Below are positions 1 to 10,271 of a stretch of DNA of 64,000 nucleotides, piece by piece. The translations under genes were made by a program, and so were the position numbers. Each line of letters begins with the position of its first letter. Position 1 is the stretch's first letter. The notes beneath the pieces were generated by a model. It did no database searches. It was not told where the DNA came from and was given only the letters and a program-made list of their open reading frames with translations. The DNA comes from Thalassoglobus sp. JC818. Its GTDB lineage: Bacteria > Planctomycetota > Planctomycetia > Planctomycetales > Planctomycetaceae. Where the stretch lies: the NCBI RefSeq assembly GCF_040717535.1, contig NZ_JBFEFI010000002.1:806001-870000 (forward strand). Reading direction: 5' to 3'.

Positions 1-3000
1 TTGGACAGCTGAGTACTGATCGCTGATGACTTTGCTTGGATCGAGAATCGATTCCAAAATGTACTTCCGATCGAATCGGCCAGCCAATCCAGTCAGATCC
101 GGGCCGACTGCTCCACCTTCTCCTGCGAAGCGATGGCAGGCGAAGCAGTTCGCTGCACCAAACATCTTTCGGCCATGCTCAAAGTCGCGGTTGACGAGGC
201 TCGACTCAACTTTCGGAAGCAGTTCTTCCATGGTCCACTTCTTCACGAACGGTCGTGGCTCAGCAGCCAATGGATTGACCTGACCTTCCGGTTGTTTCGT
301 GAGAACAGGTTCGAGGCGAGTCTTTTCTTCGTCTGTGAGGTGAGCGACAGCTTCTTCTTTGATGTTGTTCACAAACATGCCGAAGCTTGCTCCTCCGCGA
401 TAACCAGCCGCTTTCACAAACCAGTTGAAATACTGCTCCTGCAGTTCTGGAGTCCAGCCTACGACCAGATGTCGCAGTGACTTCGCGTAGAGGATCTGTT
501 CTTCTTGTGAAGGAGCCTCGTTGAGCAGTGCAACTCCCTTGGCAGCTGCCTCTGGAGATTGCAGATAAATCAGAACATCCAGCAGCATGGAGTTCGCTTC
601 CGGGCTGTCAGCTGGAAGCATTGGATTCAAATGTTTGATGAGTTCGTCTCGGACTTCCGCAGCAGGCTGGCCGAACCGAAGCAAAGCGAGCTGCAAAACT
701 CGCAATGCAGCCAACTGTTGTTGGCGATCAAGAGATTCTGGTTTCAGTTGGCCGAGAGAAATGAGAATCTTCGCTTGGAGTTCTTGGTCCTCTTTGGAGA
801 TTTGTGTGGGCTGACTCCAGTCCGGGGGCGTTGTGTCGACAGCTTCAGCGTCGTTTTTGGACGGACGACGATGTGTTCGACACAATGCCAGAAGTGCTTC
901 AATTCGTACATTTGGATCAGGTTCGTTCAGGGCTTGCTCTTGCCATTCGCTGACCGGGCGGTGTTCGATCGCTGTTCGGGCTGCGGTTCGAATCACACGG
1001 TCTTGATGACCGAGATGTTTCCAGGCGATTTTGACAGCGCGAGGATGTTTTTCTCCGTGCAGTTTTTCCAGACGAGCTCGAAGTGCGCGAAGCTTGGCAC
1101 CATTCTTCTGATGGGCGTCGGCAGGTTCTGTCGACTGCTTGCCTGTGTAAGTGACTCGGTAGAGACCCGATTGCACTCTTCGACCACCGATCGCGAAATA
1201 CATCGCTCCATCAACCGGATTGACGACCAAGTCGGTCAGTGGAAGAGGTGTGCCAGTGATGAACTCTTCGAACTCGGCGTTGTATGTCGCTCCAGCCGGT
1301 TTCAAATGGACGGCATACATCTTCCCGTAACTCCAGTCACTGATGAACAGTGCATTCTGGTAACGGGCAGGGAACTTCGCACCGTAGCCAAACACGATTC
1401 CTGTTGGCGATCCCGGTCCGATGTTAACGACAGGTGGGAGAGTGTCCGCGAAGTGTTCTGGGAACTTGCCGCCACCGTTTCTCCATCCAAAATCGACTCC
1501 GCTTAAGACGTGCGAAATGCGAGTCGGACGATACCACGGAGTGTTGATGTCCCATTCCATGTCCGCATCGTAAGTGAAGAGTTCTCCGTCGGCGTTCAGA
1601 GCAGCGTCGTACTCGTTTCGAAATCCGACAGTGATCAGTTCCCAGTTTTTGCCTTCAGGATCAATTCGGCTGATGTATCCACCGGGAGCAGGAGTGCCTT
1701 TCATGAAGCCACGGCCGTAAGCGCGAGGCAGCATGTTGTCTTCATCCCAAATCTGTGGGACGCGCGAGCTTGAGAACTCCGTCAAGTCGGTCTTGTTTCC
1801 GACGACGATATACAACCCTTCGCCATCTGGAGTCAGCAGGACTGCGTGAGGACCATGTTCTCCGCTTCCACCGGGCCACTGACGCAATGTCGTCAGCTGG
1901 TCCAGTTGATCGTCTCCGTCAGTATCGGTCGCTCGGTAAACACCACTGGTGAATTTTCCGCCTGAGTTCACGACGATGTAGAGGCTGTCGAATGCCCAGA
2001 GAAGTCCTTGTGCTTCTCCGATATTCAATTTGATCGGTTCAATCTCAACTTCGGTCGCTCCTCGGATTCCCGGAGGAGTGACGCGAAAGAGCCCACCGTA
2101 TTGATCGCAGACAATCAAACGTCCTTCGGGATCAGTACACATGCTGACCCAGGACCCTTCCTGGTCTTTGGGGACCGAATAAAGCAACTCGACTTCGAAG
2201 CCCTTCTTGGTGATGAGCTGATCAATTGGAGTTGCTTCAGGTTGTTTGAGTTTGGCAGCTGCAAGCAGTCGTTCGTCTGTCATCTCCCACGGACCGCCGG
2301 TCAATTCAGCGACCACGTTGGCTTCTTTCCAGGAGTCCGACTCTTTGAAGTCGAGGTTCCGCCAGCCTTTCCCCGGCTTGGCGGATGCTTGCCAACTCCC
2401 GTCAGAAACGATCGACCATGCGTCGCGCCAGCCAGATTCAAAGTTCAGCATGACCAGCAACCCGGCAGGTCCGTCGCTGTTTTTGGCTTCAACTGCAAGA
2501 ACGTGTTTTCCACCCGGAGCATCTCCGTCGATGAGTGGATTGATGTCGAAAAAAACCGGTTCCGACCAGCTTGAGCTTTCGAGAACTTTCTTTCCGTCCA
2601 GGTAGATCGTCATTTGGTCATCGCAAGTGGTGTAGAGTCGTGCTGCCGCGATGGCTCCTTTGACTTCGAACTCTTTGCGAAAGAAAACCTTCTCAGCGAG
2701 TTGATCACCTTCATTGAGCCAGATCCATTTTGGATTGGCGTTTTCAGGCCGTACTTTTGACTGGCTGGTCTTCTTGTCGGCCTTCTTTTTCTGGTCGAGT
2801 GTTTTCAGGCGAATGTTGCGGAACTGTGCTGTCATCGCTGGGCCGCGGTGAACTTGAAACGCGATCAGCCCCTTCATCTCTCGTTCAGCTTCGTGATCAT
2901 CAATGATCTCGACGGTCGTGACTCCGTCAATCGCGTGCTTGAGTTTGTTTCCTTTGCACGTGATGGTCAGTTCATGCCAATCGGTGACGTCAATCGGCTT

Positions 3001-3471
3001 CACTGCGACATCGAGAGCGCTTGCATGTTTTTTCCCTTCATTGTCGACAGTCACCTTCTGACCGCGTTGAGCGACGATCCCACGTCCGCGCTCATCGTAG
3101 AGCATCCCTGTGTATTCTGGTTTCCCGTGAATATCGGCCTGATATCCGCCAACGGACCACTTGCCGACGTCCGGCAGCCTCTTCGAACGGTATTGAACGC
3201 CCGAGTTGTTGTCTCCCAGAACGCGAAACTCGAGTTTCAGTTCGAAGTCACCAACTTCCCCACCGTCCCAGATGAGAAACTGGTTGTGATCCAGATGGTC
3301 AGGTCCATTTGTTTTACCAGTGATCAAACCGTCTTCGACGGACCAGAGTTCGGGATTGCCGTCCCATCCGGTGAGGTCTTTTCCATTGAAGAGAGACTGA
3401 TATCCCTCCTCACCGCACGCTGTGATGGAAAGAGCTCCCACGAGGAAGCAGGAAATGAAAACACGAAACAT
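1..3471 (-). CDS. DUF1080 / PVC beta-propeller / HEAT / c-heme protein (3' end off window)
   Basis: The reading frame runs without a stop from an ATG at 3471 to the window edge (1157 codons), so the C-terminus is missing. The N-terminus has a signal sequence with a lipobox-like ITAC, suggesting a lipoprotein. Residues about 22-215 look like DUF1080 (3-keto-disaccharide hydrolase/concanavalin fold; [22 protein letters not shown]). A Lys-rich linker and a second beta-sandwich-like section follow. From about residue 430 there is a planctomycete membrane-bound dehydrogenase-type propeller ([38 protein letters not shown]), then an alpha-helical repeat region. A class I heme site CFACH is at residues 1109-1113, followed by the family signature [14 protein letters not shown]. 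By analogy with the family it is an envelope redox protein acting with carbohydrate breakdown; the substrate is unknown. The start is supported by the signal peptide. Confidence 0.9.
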   Translation of the reverse strand, partial: MFRVFISCFLVGALSITACGEEGYQSLFNGKDLTGWDGNPELWSVEDGLITGKTNGPDHLDHNQFLIWDGGEVGDFELKLEFRVLGDNNSGVQYRSKRLPDVGKWSVGGYQADIHGKPEYTGMLYDERGRGIVAQRGQKVTVDNEGKKHASALDVAVKPIDVTDWHELTITCKGNKLKHAIDGVTTVEIIDDHEAEREMKGLIAFQVHRGPAMTAQFRNIRLKTLDQKKKADKKTSQSKVRPENANPKWIWLNEGDQLAEKVFFRKEFEVKGAIAAARLYTTCDDQMTIYLDGKKVLESSSWSEPVFFDINPLIDGDAPGGKHVLAVEAKNSDGPAGLLVMLNFESGWRDAWSIVSDGSWQASAKPGKGWRNLDFKESDSWKEANVVAELTGGPWEMTDERLLAAAKLKQPEATPIDQLITKKGFEVELLYSVPKDQEGSWVSMCTDPEGRLIVCDQYGGLFRVTPPGIRGATEVEIEPIKLNIGEAQGLLWAFDSLYIVVNSGGKFTSGVYRATDTDGDDQLDQLTTLRQWPGGSGEHGPHAVLLTPDGEGLYIVVGNKTDLTEFSSSRVPQIWDEDNMLPRAYGRGFMKGTPAPGGYISRIDPEGKNWELITVGFRNEYDAALNADGELFTYDADMEWDINTPWYRPTRISHVLSGVDFGWRNGGGKFPEHFADTLPPVVNIGPGSPTGIVFGYGAKFPARYQNALFISDWSYGKMYAVHLKPAGATYNAEFEEFITGTPLPLTDLVVNPVDGAMYFAIGGRRVQSGLYRVTYTGKQSTEPADAHQKNGAKLRALRARLEKLHGEKHPRAVKIAWKHLGHQDRVIRTAARTAIEHRPVSEWQEQALNEPDPNVRIEALLALCRTHRRPSKNDAEAVDTTPPDWSQPTQISKEDQELQAKILISLGQLKPESLDRQQQLAALRVLQLALLRFGQPAAEVRDELIKHLNPMLPADSPEANSMLLDVLIYLQSPEAAAKGVALLNEAPSQEEQILYAKSLRHLVVGWTPELQEQYFNWFVKAAGYRGGASFGMFVNNIKEEAVAHLTDEEKTRLEPVLTKQPEGQVNPLAAEPRPFVKKWTMEELLPKVESSLVNRDFEHGRKMFGAANCFACHRFAGEGGAVGPDLTGLAGRFDRKYILESILDPSKVISDQYSAVQ

Positions 3472-4002
3472 TCAAGGACTCCGGGTAGGAAGAAGTAGTG
3501 GAGGACTTATCAGATTGGGAATGATTGAACATTCCGGAGAGAACAATTCAACGATCGTTGATCGTAGCAAAAATTGACCGGTGTGCCACCTGAGCCAGCG
3601 TGCGAGAGTGTGCCGCTCCTGTCAGAGCACTCACTCTGACTCGTTGAAGTGGATTTCGCTGTCTGTGCACATACGATTTTCCGGAAACCGTCTCGGAGAG
3701 TGCGCTGATCCGGCCATTCGTTTCTCTCGGATTATTCGGACCAACCTGACCGATCGCGAGTGCGACCGAACTCGACCCGTTCCGGGTTTCTAAAGATGCA
3801 ACTAGATTTTGACTTCGAAATTCTTGCCGTTCCAGTCTCAAATCCGCGTCTTCAATTGTGTAACAGCCAGTCCTGAGTGCGACGCCCAATTCCATTCGGT
3901 GGCAAATCTCAGTGCGGAGCCTCAACGGAGAGTAGGCTTTGAGACATTTCCCTGCTCACTTCTCGTGACTGCATTTCCATTGTCCTATCAGAGACAAGTC
4001 TC
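3472..4002. other. Gene-poor divergent intergenic region
   Basis: This 531-base stretch separates two divergent genes whose starts face each other, so promoters for both should lie here. Open frames exist on both strands, including one of 125 codons on the minus strand, but the translations are Arg/Ser-rich, lack recognisable motifs and look like chance frames. I see no convincing hairpin, repeat or RNA gene. Confidence 0.5.
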
Positions 4003-5547
4003 ATGGCAAGATTTTCCACTGAGATCGTGGCTGTTTCGTTGATACTTATGTCAACACGATTGCTTTCCCCATCTGTGGAAGCAGCCGAGTCTCCGTCGCT
4101 TCTAGTCCCCGAGTCTCAGCCAGCTGAGTCAGGCTCAATTGGAAATGAGTTCGAACAGCTTTTGGAGAGCGTGTCCGAGGACGAAGATCTTCCGATACAG
4201 ATCGAACGAGTTGATGCGCATACAGAGGGAGTCACGATTGCTGTCCACAAGTCGTTTCTTTCGAAGTGGATCAATCGCTCAACAGCCGAATGCGGGGGAG
4301 TTCGGGATCGAATCCTCGAAGCTGAAGTCTTCGGCAATCAGTGCACGACGACCGAAGCACATCTCGAAATGGTCGAGTCACAGCGACCGGCACGGTTCTT
4401 TGTCACACTGAGTGGTCAGACCAATAACCAGACAACAAGCTACGTCCGGCGGACGCGAATTTCGTCGCGAGGTCAGTATCACTTTCATTCCAGAAAAGCG
4501 GTCGTGTTCGACGGAATGAAACTGGCATCGGTCGCACCGGTGACGACCTATCAGATTTTTCAGCAGAACTACTCAGCCTCAACACCCTTCGACGGAATTC
4601 CGCTTCTCGGAAATCTGGCCAGCGACACTGCTCTGCGGATGGCCAATCAGCGTCAAGCTTACGTCAGACAAAACGCAGCCAACCGCCTCAACCAACGCGT
4701 CATCAGTGAATTTGACGAGCGAGTGAATTCCCGGGTGGTTGCGCTCAATCAGAGTTTGGAATCGAAGTTTGGCTCACTCTTGAGTCGTCTCAAATTTGAT
4801 CCGAGAGACATCGCAACTCGCTCGACGAATGAGCATTTGCTGGTTCACATCGGTCCGGGTGCAGATCAACTTGCGACACGGCAATTCGACGCGAAGAGTC
4901 TCCCAACAGAAGGGGTGATCGTTCGCGTGCAGCAGTCGTTCATGAACGATGTCATTGAACGATCTCCACTCGCTGGGCTGATGATTCCAGACACGATTCT
5001 TGAAAGCGTACAGATCGAAAACGGTTCCCCACAGATGATCATTCAAAACCCACGCTTCGGCAGTCTGGTCATGGCTGACCGGTCCCCTCTGCGAGTAGGC
5101 CTGAAGAATGGCCTTGTCATCCTGCAGGCGAATTTGGGATTCCGGCCGGTCTGGGGACCTGAGTTCCCCGAACATCGGGTGATCGTCAACATCGAACCCG
5201 AATTGCTAGGGCGGCAAATTGGGGTCGGGGTCATGATCGACGAACTAAAATCGATTGCATCCCATGAAACTTCAGTCTTCGAGCTTCGCAGAGACTCCTT
5301 CAATCGAATGCTGGCTCAGACTCCGCGATTTCCGTCGCGGTTTTCTATTCAGTCGGACAACGTGAGTGCTCCCAGTCACCTCGAAGTGACAGAAATCGAA
5401 ATCGCCGACGGCTGGATGCAACTCTCGATCAATACCCCGGATGAGGAATATTCTCCGCCTGCGACAACCGAATCACCGGAGAACGTTCAGACAACCTCCA
5501 CCCAGGCGAGCGAATCTCTCGAACTCGCTGCGAGTGGTGGAGAGTAG
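4003..5547 (+). CDS. Secreted protein with internally repeated module
   Basis: A 514-residue protein with an N-terminal signal peptide (about residues 1-28, ending VEAAES). I do not recognise a functional family. Two stretches resemble each other: from about residue 76 (GVTIAVHKSFLSKWINRS) and from about residue 304 (GVIVRVQQSFMNDVIERS), each followed by a beta-rich section, so the protein appears built from two copies of one module. Between them lies a helical section (about residues 205-260) rich in Asn, Arg and Gln. The C-terminus is Thr/Ser/Glu-rich and probably disordered. No catalytic motif was seen. It is likely a periplasmic or outer-envelope structural or binding protein, but that is inference. 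It stands alone between divergent and convergent neighbours. Confidence 0.8.
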   Translation: MARFSTEIVAVSLILMSTRLLSPSVEAAESPSLLVPESQPAESGSIGNEFEQLLESVSEDEDLPIQIERVDAHTEGVTIAVHKSFLSKWINRSTAECGGVRDRILEAEVFGNQCTTTEAHLEMVESQRPARFFVTLSGQTNNQTTSYVRRTRISSRGQYHFHSRKAVVFDGMKLASVAPVTTYQIFQQNYSASTPFDGIPLLGNLASDTALRMANQRQAYVRQNAANRLNQRVISEFDERVNSRVVALNQSLESKFGSLLSRLKFDPRDIATRSTNEHLLVHIGPGADQLATRQFDAKSLPTEGVIVRVQQSFMNDVIERSPLAGLMIPDTILESVQIENGSPQMIIQNPRFGSLVMADRSPLRVGLKNGLVILQANLGFRPVWGPEFPEHRVIVNIEPELLGRQIGVGVMIDELKSIASHETSVFELRRDSFNRMLAQTPRFPSRFSIQSDNVSAPSHLEVTEIEIADGWMQLSINTPDEEYSPPATTESPENVQTTSTQASESLELAASGGE

Positions 5548-5590
5548 GCCAAACTTCTGATCTCCGTCCTGTGAATTGCGTTCATGCGGA

Positions 5591-5630
5591 TCACGAAGAA
5601 CATCCATGACGATGCGTTAGTTCTTCGTGA
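5591..5630. repeat. Stem-loop between convergent genes
   Basis: An 11-bp perfect inverted repeat (tcacgaagaac / gttcttcgtga) with an 18-base spacer lies 44 bases past the stop of the plus-strand gene. Its right arm covers the last codons of the minus-strand gene, whose stop codon sits in the spacer. There is no T-tract, so an intrinsic terminator is uncertain; it may serve transcripts from both directions. Confidence 0.45.
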
Positions 5631-8600
5631 CGACCTCATCGAGATTCAACAGCAGGTTGCCGCACATCGTCCAGGCTGCCAATTCAGGCAGAGCGATTGA
5701 TTCGTCGATCGGGAAGCTGGCTTGCTCGATGAGTTCGCGGGCATGTTCCGGTTCGCTTTGGAAGGTCTCAAGGTCTTGCTTATAAGCACCGACGATTCGA
5801 TCGATTTCCTCCGGTTGCGGTTCACGGGCAAGAGTTAGCCAGAGCATTCTTTCGGCGATCGACTCCGCAGACTCTCCGCCTTCCTGCATCCCGCGTTGAG
5901 CCAGAGCGATGGCGGTTTCAACGTATTGCGGATCATTGAAGAGCAGCAGCGCCTGCATCGGAGTGTTCGTGCGTTCCCGACGAACGGTGCATGATTCTCG
6001 CGAAGGAGCGTCGAACACATTCATCTGCGGAGGAGGCGCGGTTCGCTTGATGAATGTATAGATGGTTCTTCGATGAACTTTGTCCGGTCCGGCATCTGCT
6101 TCGAATCGAACGGTGTTTGATCCGGAATAACCAACAGCAAACCAGAGTCCGTCCGGTTGAGGTGGTTTCACGCTTGGACCACCAAGTCGTTCGACGAGCA
6201 GACCGCTCGTAAACAGTGCCTGATCTCGAAGTACTTCTGCATCGAGGCGGAATCGAGGTCCGCGAGAAACCAGCCGGTTGGCTCGATCCTTCTCAAGTTT
6301 CTGCTGAGTGACAACTGATGATTGTCGGTAAGCGTGAGACATGACGATCAGCTTCATGAACTGTTTCACGTCCCAGTTCATGTCTACAAAACGGACCGCC
6401 AGCCAGTCGAGAAGTTCCGGATGCGATGGCGGTTCCCCCTGCGAACCGAAATCTTCCGAAGTCTTCACAAGCCCGGTTCCGAAAAACTGCTGCCAGTAGC
6501 GGTTCACGGTGACTCGAGTCGTCAGCGGATGATCACTGTCAATGAGCCACTTTGCCAACCCAAGTCGGTCGTTCGGATATTCCTCATCCATCGGCGGCAA
6601 TGATGACGGCGTTCGGCGAGACAGCTCTTCGCCCGGTTGATCGTATTCGCCGCGTGTGAGGATAAACGCAGGTTCGGGAGTCGATTTTTCTTTCCACACC
6701 AACGTCGTGGGAATCGTCTTTTCGAACTCGTCGCGTTCTTTCGTTGTTTGATTCAGTGCGTCGCGAACCGCAACATAGTCCGCGTTCTTGGTTACATTGT
6801 CGCGGAAGTAAGCAGTGATTTGCTTCTGTTGATCATCATTTCGTTCATCGGAAGCAATCCCCGCGATTGTGCGGATTTCAGCCGGCACGCTGGTGTGAAC
6901 CGGAGCCTCTTCCGAGAGTGACAATCTGACACGTCCGAACTGGTGCTGCCCGTAGACAGATTCATGCTTGAGAATAATTCGAACCAGGAACTCTTCTTCG
7001 GATCCGAAAGGGTTTTCTGCAGTGAAGATTGCCGTGCGTGGTTCTTTCTTGGCGAAGCCTTCAGTCGCCCAGCCGGTCTTCTTCCTTCCATCAATGGCAT
7101 TGGTGACTTTGAAGTCTCCATTGGATTGTTCATGGTCAGCGGTGGCACCGGTCAGCTTCACTTTGGACCATTTGGGATCTGCGTCGTCCGTCGGAATCGG
7201 GGCAGTGAAGACTTCGAATTCGGTCAGCACGACGTTGCTGTTCGAACTTCTGCCCGCTCCAGCATCCGTGAGTGACTCGTGAGTCAGCCCTTCCAGGCGA
7301 ACACTTTGCCACGCATTGCCTGAAGTCTTCGCAATCACCGTGTAATTGTCGGTGGGAGAATTCTTGCCGCTCGCGAGAATCGATTGGTCCTCGAGTAATT
7401 CCAGCGATGCTCCTCCCGAAGAAGTAAATTCCTGAGGAGTCAAAATCGACCAGGAAGCGGAATCGGGATCGCTCGCGTCGGCCAATGCGACTTCCCAGGC
7501 TGTCTGTTCTGCATCGAGTTCCGGCCAGTCTTTCTGCTTATCCTGTTGAAGCTGAGCAATCTTCTCGTTGAGTTCTGCGAGATGCTGAGATTGTTCCGGC
7601 GAGGGAACTGCGAGAACCGGTTCGTGGTCTTTTCGGTTACCGTCCATCGGGCTTCCGTCGATGCTGTTGAAGTAGGCGTACATCGAATAGAAGTCCTGCA
7701 TCGTGAACGGATCGAATTTGTGGTCATGGCAGCGAGTGCATTCAAACGTCGCACCCATGAAGACAGTCCCAAACGTCACGACTCGGTCGACAACATTGCG
7801 GACCTGAACTTCTTCTTTAATCGACCCACCTTCATTCGTTGTGACATGTGCTCGGTTGAAACCTGTCGCGATGAGTTGGCTCGGCGTTGGATTCGGAAGC
7901 AAATCGCCAGCGAGTTGTTCGGTAATGAACTGATCGAAGGGCATGTTGTCATTGAGAGCGGAAACAACCCAATCGCGGTACGGCCACATTTCGCGATAGT
8001 TGTCCAGGTGCAGCCCGTGAGTATCACCATATCGTGCAGCATCGAGCCAGAAACGGGCCTGATGTTCGCCGAATCGCTCTGAACCCAGCAATCGGTCAAC
8101 GACTCGTTCGTAGGCGTCGGGTGACTCGTCAGCGATGAATGCTTGAACTTCTTCCGGGGTCGGAGGGAGCCCGGTCAGATCAAGTGTGACACGGCGAATC
8201 AGAGTGGCGCGATCCGCTTCCGGATTGGGGCTCAGTGAAGCTTGTTCCAGACGACGCAAGATGAAGTTGTCGATCGAATTTTTGACGAAAGACGAGTCCG
8301 CAACTTCAGGCACTTCCGGATCGACGGGAGGAACCCAGGACCAGTGGTCTTCCCATTGGGCTCCGGTTTCAATCCACTTTGTCAGCAGAGCGATTTCCTC
8401 GGCGGTGAGCGGTTTGTTCGCTTCTGCCGGAGGCATTTGAACGAACTCTTCTTTCGACGTGATGCGGGCAATCAACTCGCTGGCATCCGGATCTCCAGGA
8501 ACAATTGGATGCAGTCCGGAATCAGCTTCACCGAGCACGCTGTCTTGCATGTCGAAGCGAATTCCGCCTTCGCGATGAGCATCGTCGGGCCCGTGGCAAG

Positions 8601-8724
8601 CAAAACACTTGTCCGAGAGGATGGGGCGAATGTCGCGATTGAAGCGAATCTCGTCATCGCCGTGAACAGGCAATGCAATTCCGATCAAGCAAACGATGGT
8701 GAGTCGTAAGATGTGGCGAGTCAT
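5617..8724 (-). CDS. PSCyt1-DUF1549-DUF1553 secreted cytochrome
   Basis: A 1035-residue secreted protein. A signal peptide (about residues 1-22) is followed by a planctomycete cytochrome c domain ([20 protein letters not shown], heme Cys40/Cys43/His44), the DUF1549 domain (about residues 140-350; [17 protein letters not shown], and a second heme-like [14 protein letters not shown]), a central beta-rich section, and the DUF1553 domain (about residues 700-1010; [67 protein letters not shown]). Such proteins are abundant in planctomycetes and usually sit beside DUF1501 proteins; the biochemical reaction is not established. It is the last gene of a minus-strand trio, 65 bases after the DUF1501 gene, and is paralogous to the first gene of that trio. 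Confidence 0.93.
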   Translation of the reverse strand: MTRHILRLTIVCLIGIALPVHGDDEIRFNRDIRPILSDKCFACHGPDDAHREGGIRFDMQDSVLGEADSGLHPIVPGDPDASELIARITSKEEFVQMPPAEANKPLTAEEIALLTKWIETGAQWEDHWSWVPPVDPEVPEVADSSFVKNSIDNFILRRLEQASLSPNPEADRATLIRRVTLDLTGLPPTPEEVQAFIADESPDAYERVVDRLLGSERFGEHQARFWLDAARYGDTHGLHLDNYREMWPYRDWVVSALNDNMPFDQFITEQLAGDLLPNPTPSQLIATGFNRAHVTTNEGGSIKEEVQVRNVVDRVVTFGTVFMGATFECTRCHDHKFDPFTMQDFYSMYAYFNSIDGSPMDGNRKDHEPVLAVPSPEQSQHLAELNEKIAQLQQDKQKDWPELDAEQTAWEVALADASDPDSASWSILTPQEFTSSGGASLELLEDQSILASGKNSPTDNYTVIAKTSGNAWQSVRLEGLTHESLTDAGAGRSSNSNVVLTEFEVFTAPIPTDDADPKWSKVKLTGATADHEQSNGDFKVTNAIDGRKKTGWATEGFAKKEPRTAIFTAENPFGSEEEFLVRIILKHESVYGQHQFGRVRLSLSEEAPVHTSVPAEIRTIAGIASDERNDDQQKQITAYFRDNVTKNADYVAVRDALNQTTKERDEFEKTIPTTLVWKEKSTPEPAFILTRGEYDQPGEELSRRTPSSLPPMDEEYPNDRLGLAKWLIDSDHPLTTRVTVNRYWQQFFGTGLVKTSEDFGSQGEPPSHPELLDWLAVRFVDMNWDVKQFMKLIVMSHAYRQSSVVTQQKLEKDRANRLVSRGPRFRLDAEVLRDQALFTSGLLVERLGGPSVKPPQPDGLWFAVGYSGSNTVRFEADAGPDKVHRRTIYTFIKRTAPPPQMNVFDAPSRESCTVRRERTNTPMQALLLFNDPQYVETAIALAQRGMQEGGESAESIAERMLWLTLAREPQPEEIDRIVGAYKQDLETFQSEPEHARELIEQASFPIDESIALPELAAWTMCGNLLLNLDEVVTKN

Positions 8725-8789
8725 GTTGTGGCTCTTGGCAGAAAAGGCGGGGCTTCAACTGATCAGCGAATGTGAACGATTCGGTGGGA

Positions 8790-10223
8790 TCAGGCAAGGA
8801 TGTCTTCGACAACGTGTCCGTGAACGTCCGTGAGTCGAAATCTTCGTCCTTGATATTTGTAGGTGAGCTGCTCGTGATCGATCCCGAGCAGGTGGAGCAG
8901 TGTCGCCTGAAAATCATGGAGATGCACTGGATTCTCTTCAATATTGTAGCACAAAGAATCGGTCTGTCCGTAGTTGATTCCTCCTTGAATCCCTCCGCCA
9001 GCCATCCACATCGAGAAGCAGCGTGGATGATGGTCGCGTCCGAAGTTCTCGCTCAGCTTACCCTGGCAGTAATTCGTGCGTCCGAACTCTCCGCCCCAGA
9101 TGACAAGTGTTTCGTCGAGCAGGCCTCGCTGTTTGAGATCTTCAATCAAAGCGGCAGAGGCTTGATCTGTGTCCTGACACTGTCTCCGAATTCCGCCGGG
9201 CAGCCCTCCGTGATGATCCCATCCCTGATGATAAAGCTGCACGAATCGAACTCCGCGTTCAACCAGTCGGCGGGCGAGCAAACAGTTGGCTGCGAAAGTG
9301 CCGGGGTTGCGGGAATCTTCCCCGTACAGCGAGAAGGTCTGTTCTGTTTCTGAAGAGACGTTTGTTGCTTCGGGGATGGACATTTGCATGCGAAACGCGA
9401 GTTCGTATTGAGAGATTCGCGTTTCCAGCAACGGGTCCGGACTCTCGTTGAGTTGCATCGAATGAAGCTCTCGCAGCGAATCGAGCATGTTGCGTTTGCT
9501 CTGTGTCGAAAGTCCGGAAGGGTTGTTGATGTACAGAACCGGTTCGTCACCGGCACGGAACTGAACGCCCTGATGTCGAGACGGAAGGAAGCCGCTTCCC
9601 CACAATCGTGAAACGAGTGGCTGACCGGATTTGTCTTTGGTCACCATCACGACGAACGCGGGAAGATTGGCGTTTTCAGAACCCAACCCGTAGCTCAACC
9701 ATGATCCGATACTGGGACGTCCGGGAAATTGAGAGCCTGTTTGCACATGCGTGACTGCCGGGCCATGGTTGATGGCTTCAGTGTGCATGCTCTTGATGAA
9801 GCAGAGATCGTCAACGACTCGTGCAGTGTGCGGAAACAATTCGCTCAACCAGGCGCCCGATTCACCATGCTGGGCGAATTTGAATGGCGATCCCACAAGC
9901 GGCAGACTCGATTGATTTCCGCTCATCCCGGTCAGCCGCTGACCCTTGCGGACTTCGTCAGGAAGTTCTTCCCCGTGAAGTCTTGTTAGCTCAGGTTTGT
10001 AGTCGAACGTATCCATTTGCGAAGGTCCTCCTGCCTGAAACAGGAAGATCACGCTCTTCGCTCGCGGAGGAACATGCAGTGCGGAAAGCGCTCCCGATTC
10101 GGCCTTCGCACTGGGTGAGGAGAGAAGTTGGGAGAGCGCCACCGAACCGAGTCCGAATCCGGCGTGCGAAAGAAAGTCCCGACGGGAAGACGACATTGAA
10201 TGTCCGACGCAATGAGTTTTCAT
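8790..10223 (-). CDS. DUF1501 family Tat-exported protein
   Basis: A 477-residue protein of the DUF1501 family, which belongs to the alkaline phosphatase/sulfatase-like superfamily. The N-terminus carries a twin-arginine signal (SSRRDFLSHAGFG), so it is exported folded. Family landmarks include FLFQAGGPSQMDTFDYKPEL, THVQTGSQFPGRPSIGSWLSYGLG, RGVRFVQLYHQGWDHHG, LVIWGGEFGRTN and GRDHHPRCFSMWMAGGG. The longer start was kept because the Cys/His-containing leader before the Arg pair is typical of the family; an alternative ATG lies at 10196. It lies between two paralogous cytochrome genes with gaps of 48 and 65 bases, so the three are probably one operon and one periplasmic system. Confidence 0.93.
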   Translation of the reverse strand: MKTHCVGHSMSSSRRDFLSHAGFGLGSVALSQLLSSPSAKAESGALSALHVPPRAKSVIFLFQAGGPSQMDTFDYKPELTRLHGEELPDEVRKGQRLTGMSGNQSSLPLVGSPFKFAQHGESGAWLSELFPHTARVVDDLCFIKSMHTEAINHGPAVTHVQTGSQFPGRPSIGSWLSYGLGSENANLPAFVVMVTKDKSGQPLVSRLWGSGFLPSRHQGVQFRAGDEPVLYINNPSGLSTQSKRNMLDSLRELHSMQLNESPDPLLETRISQYELAFRMQMSIPEATNVSSETEQTFSLYGEDSRNPGTFAANCLLARRLVERGVRFVQLYHQGWDHHGGLPGGIRRQCQDTDQASAALIEDLKQRGLLDETLVIWGGEFGRTNYCQGKLSENFGRDHHPRCFSMWMAGGGIQGGINYGQTDSLCYNIEENPVHLHDFQATLLHLLGIDHEQLTYKYQGRRFRLTDVHGHVVEDILA

Positions 10224-10271
10224 GTCTGGTCTTCTGAGCGTTGATTTCGAGGTTTAGACGTACTGGGCTAA

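Noticed and set aside
559-1506. Long plus-strand frame of about 315 codons opposite the first gene
   Set aside because: Its translation is Cys/Phe/Ser-rich with no motif, while the minus strand of the same bases carries a continuous protein with clear family landmarks.
3548-3925. Minus-strand frame of 125 codons in the first intergenic region
   Set aside because: No ribosome site, no motif, Arg-rich composition and no sign of a membrane segment or signal; treated as chance.
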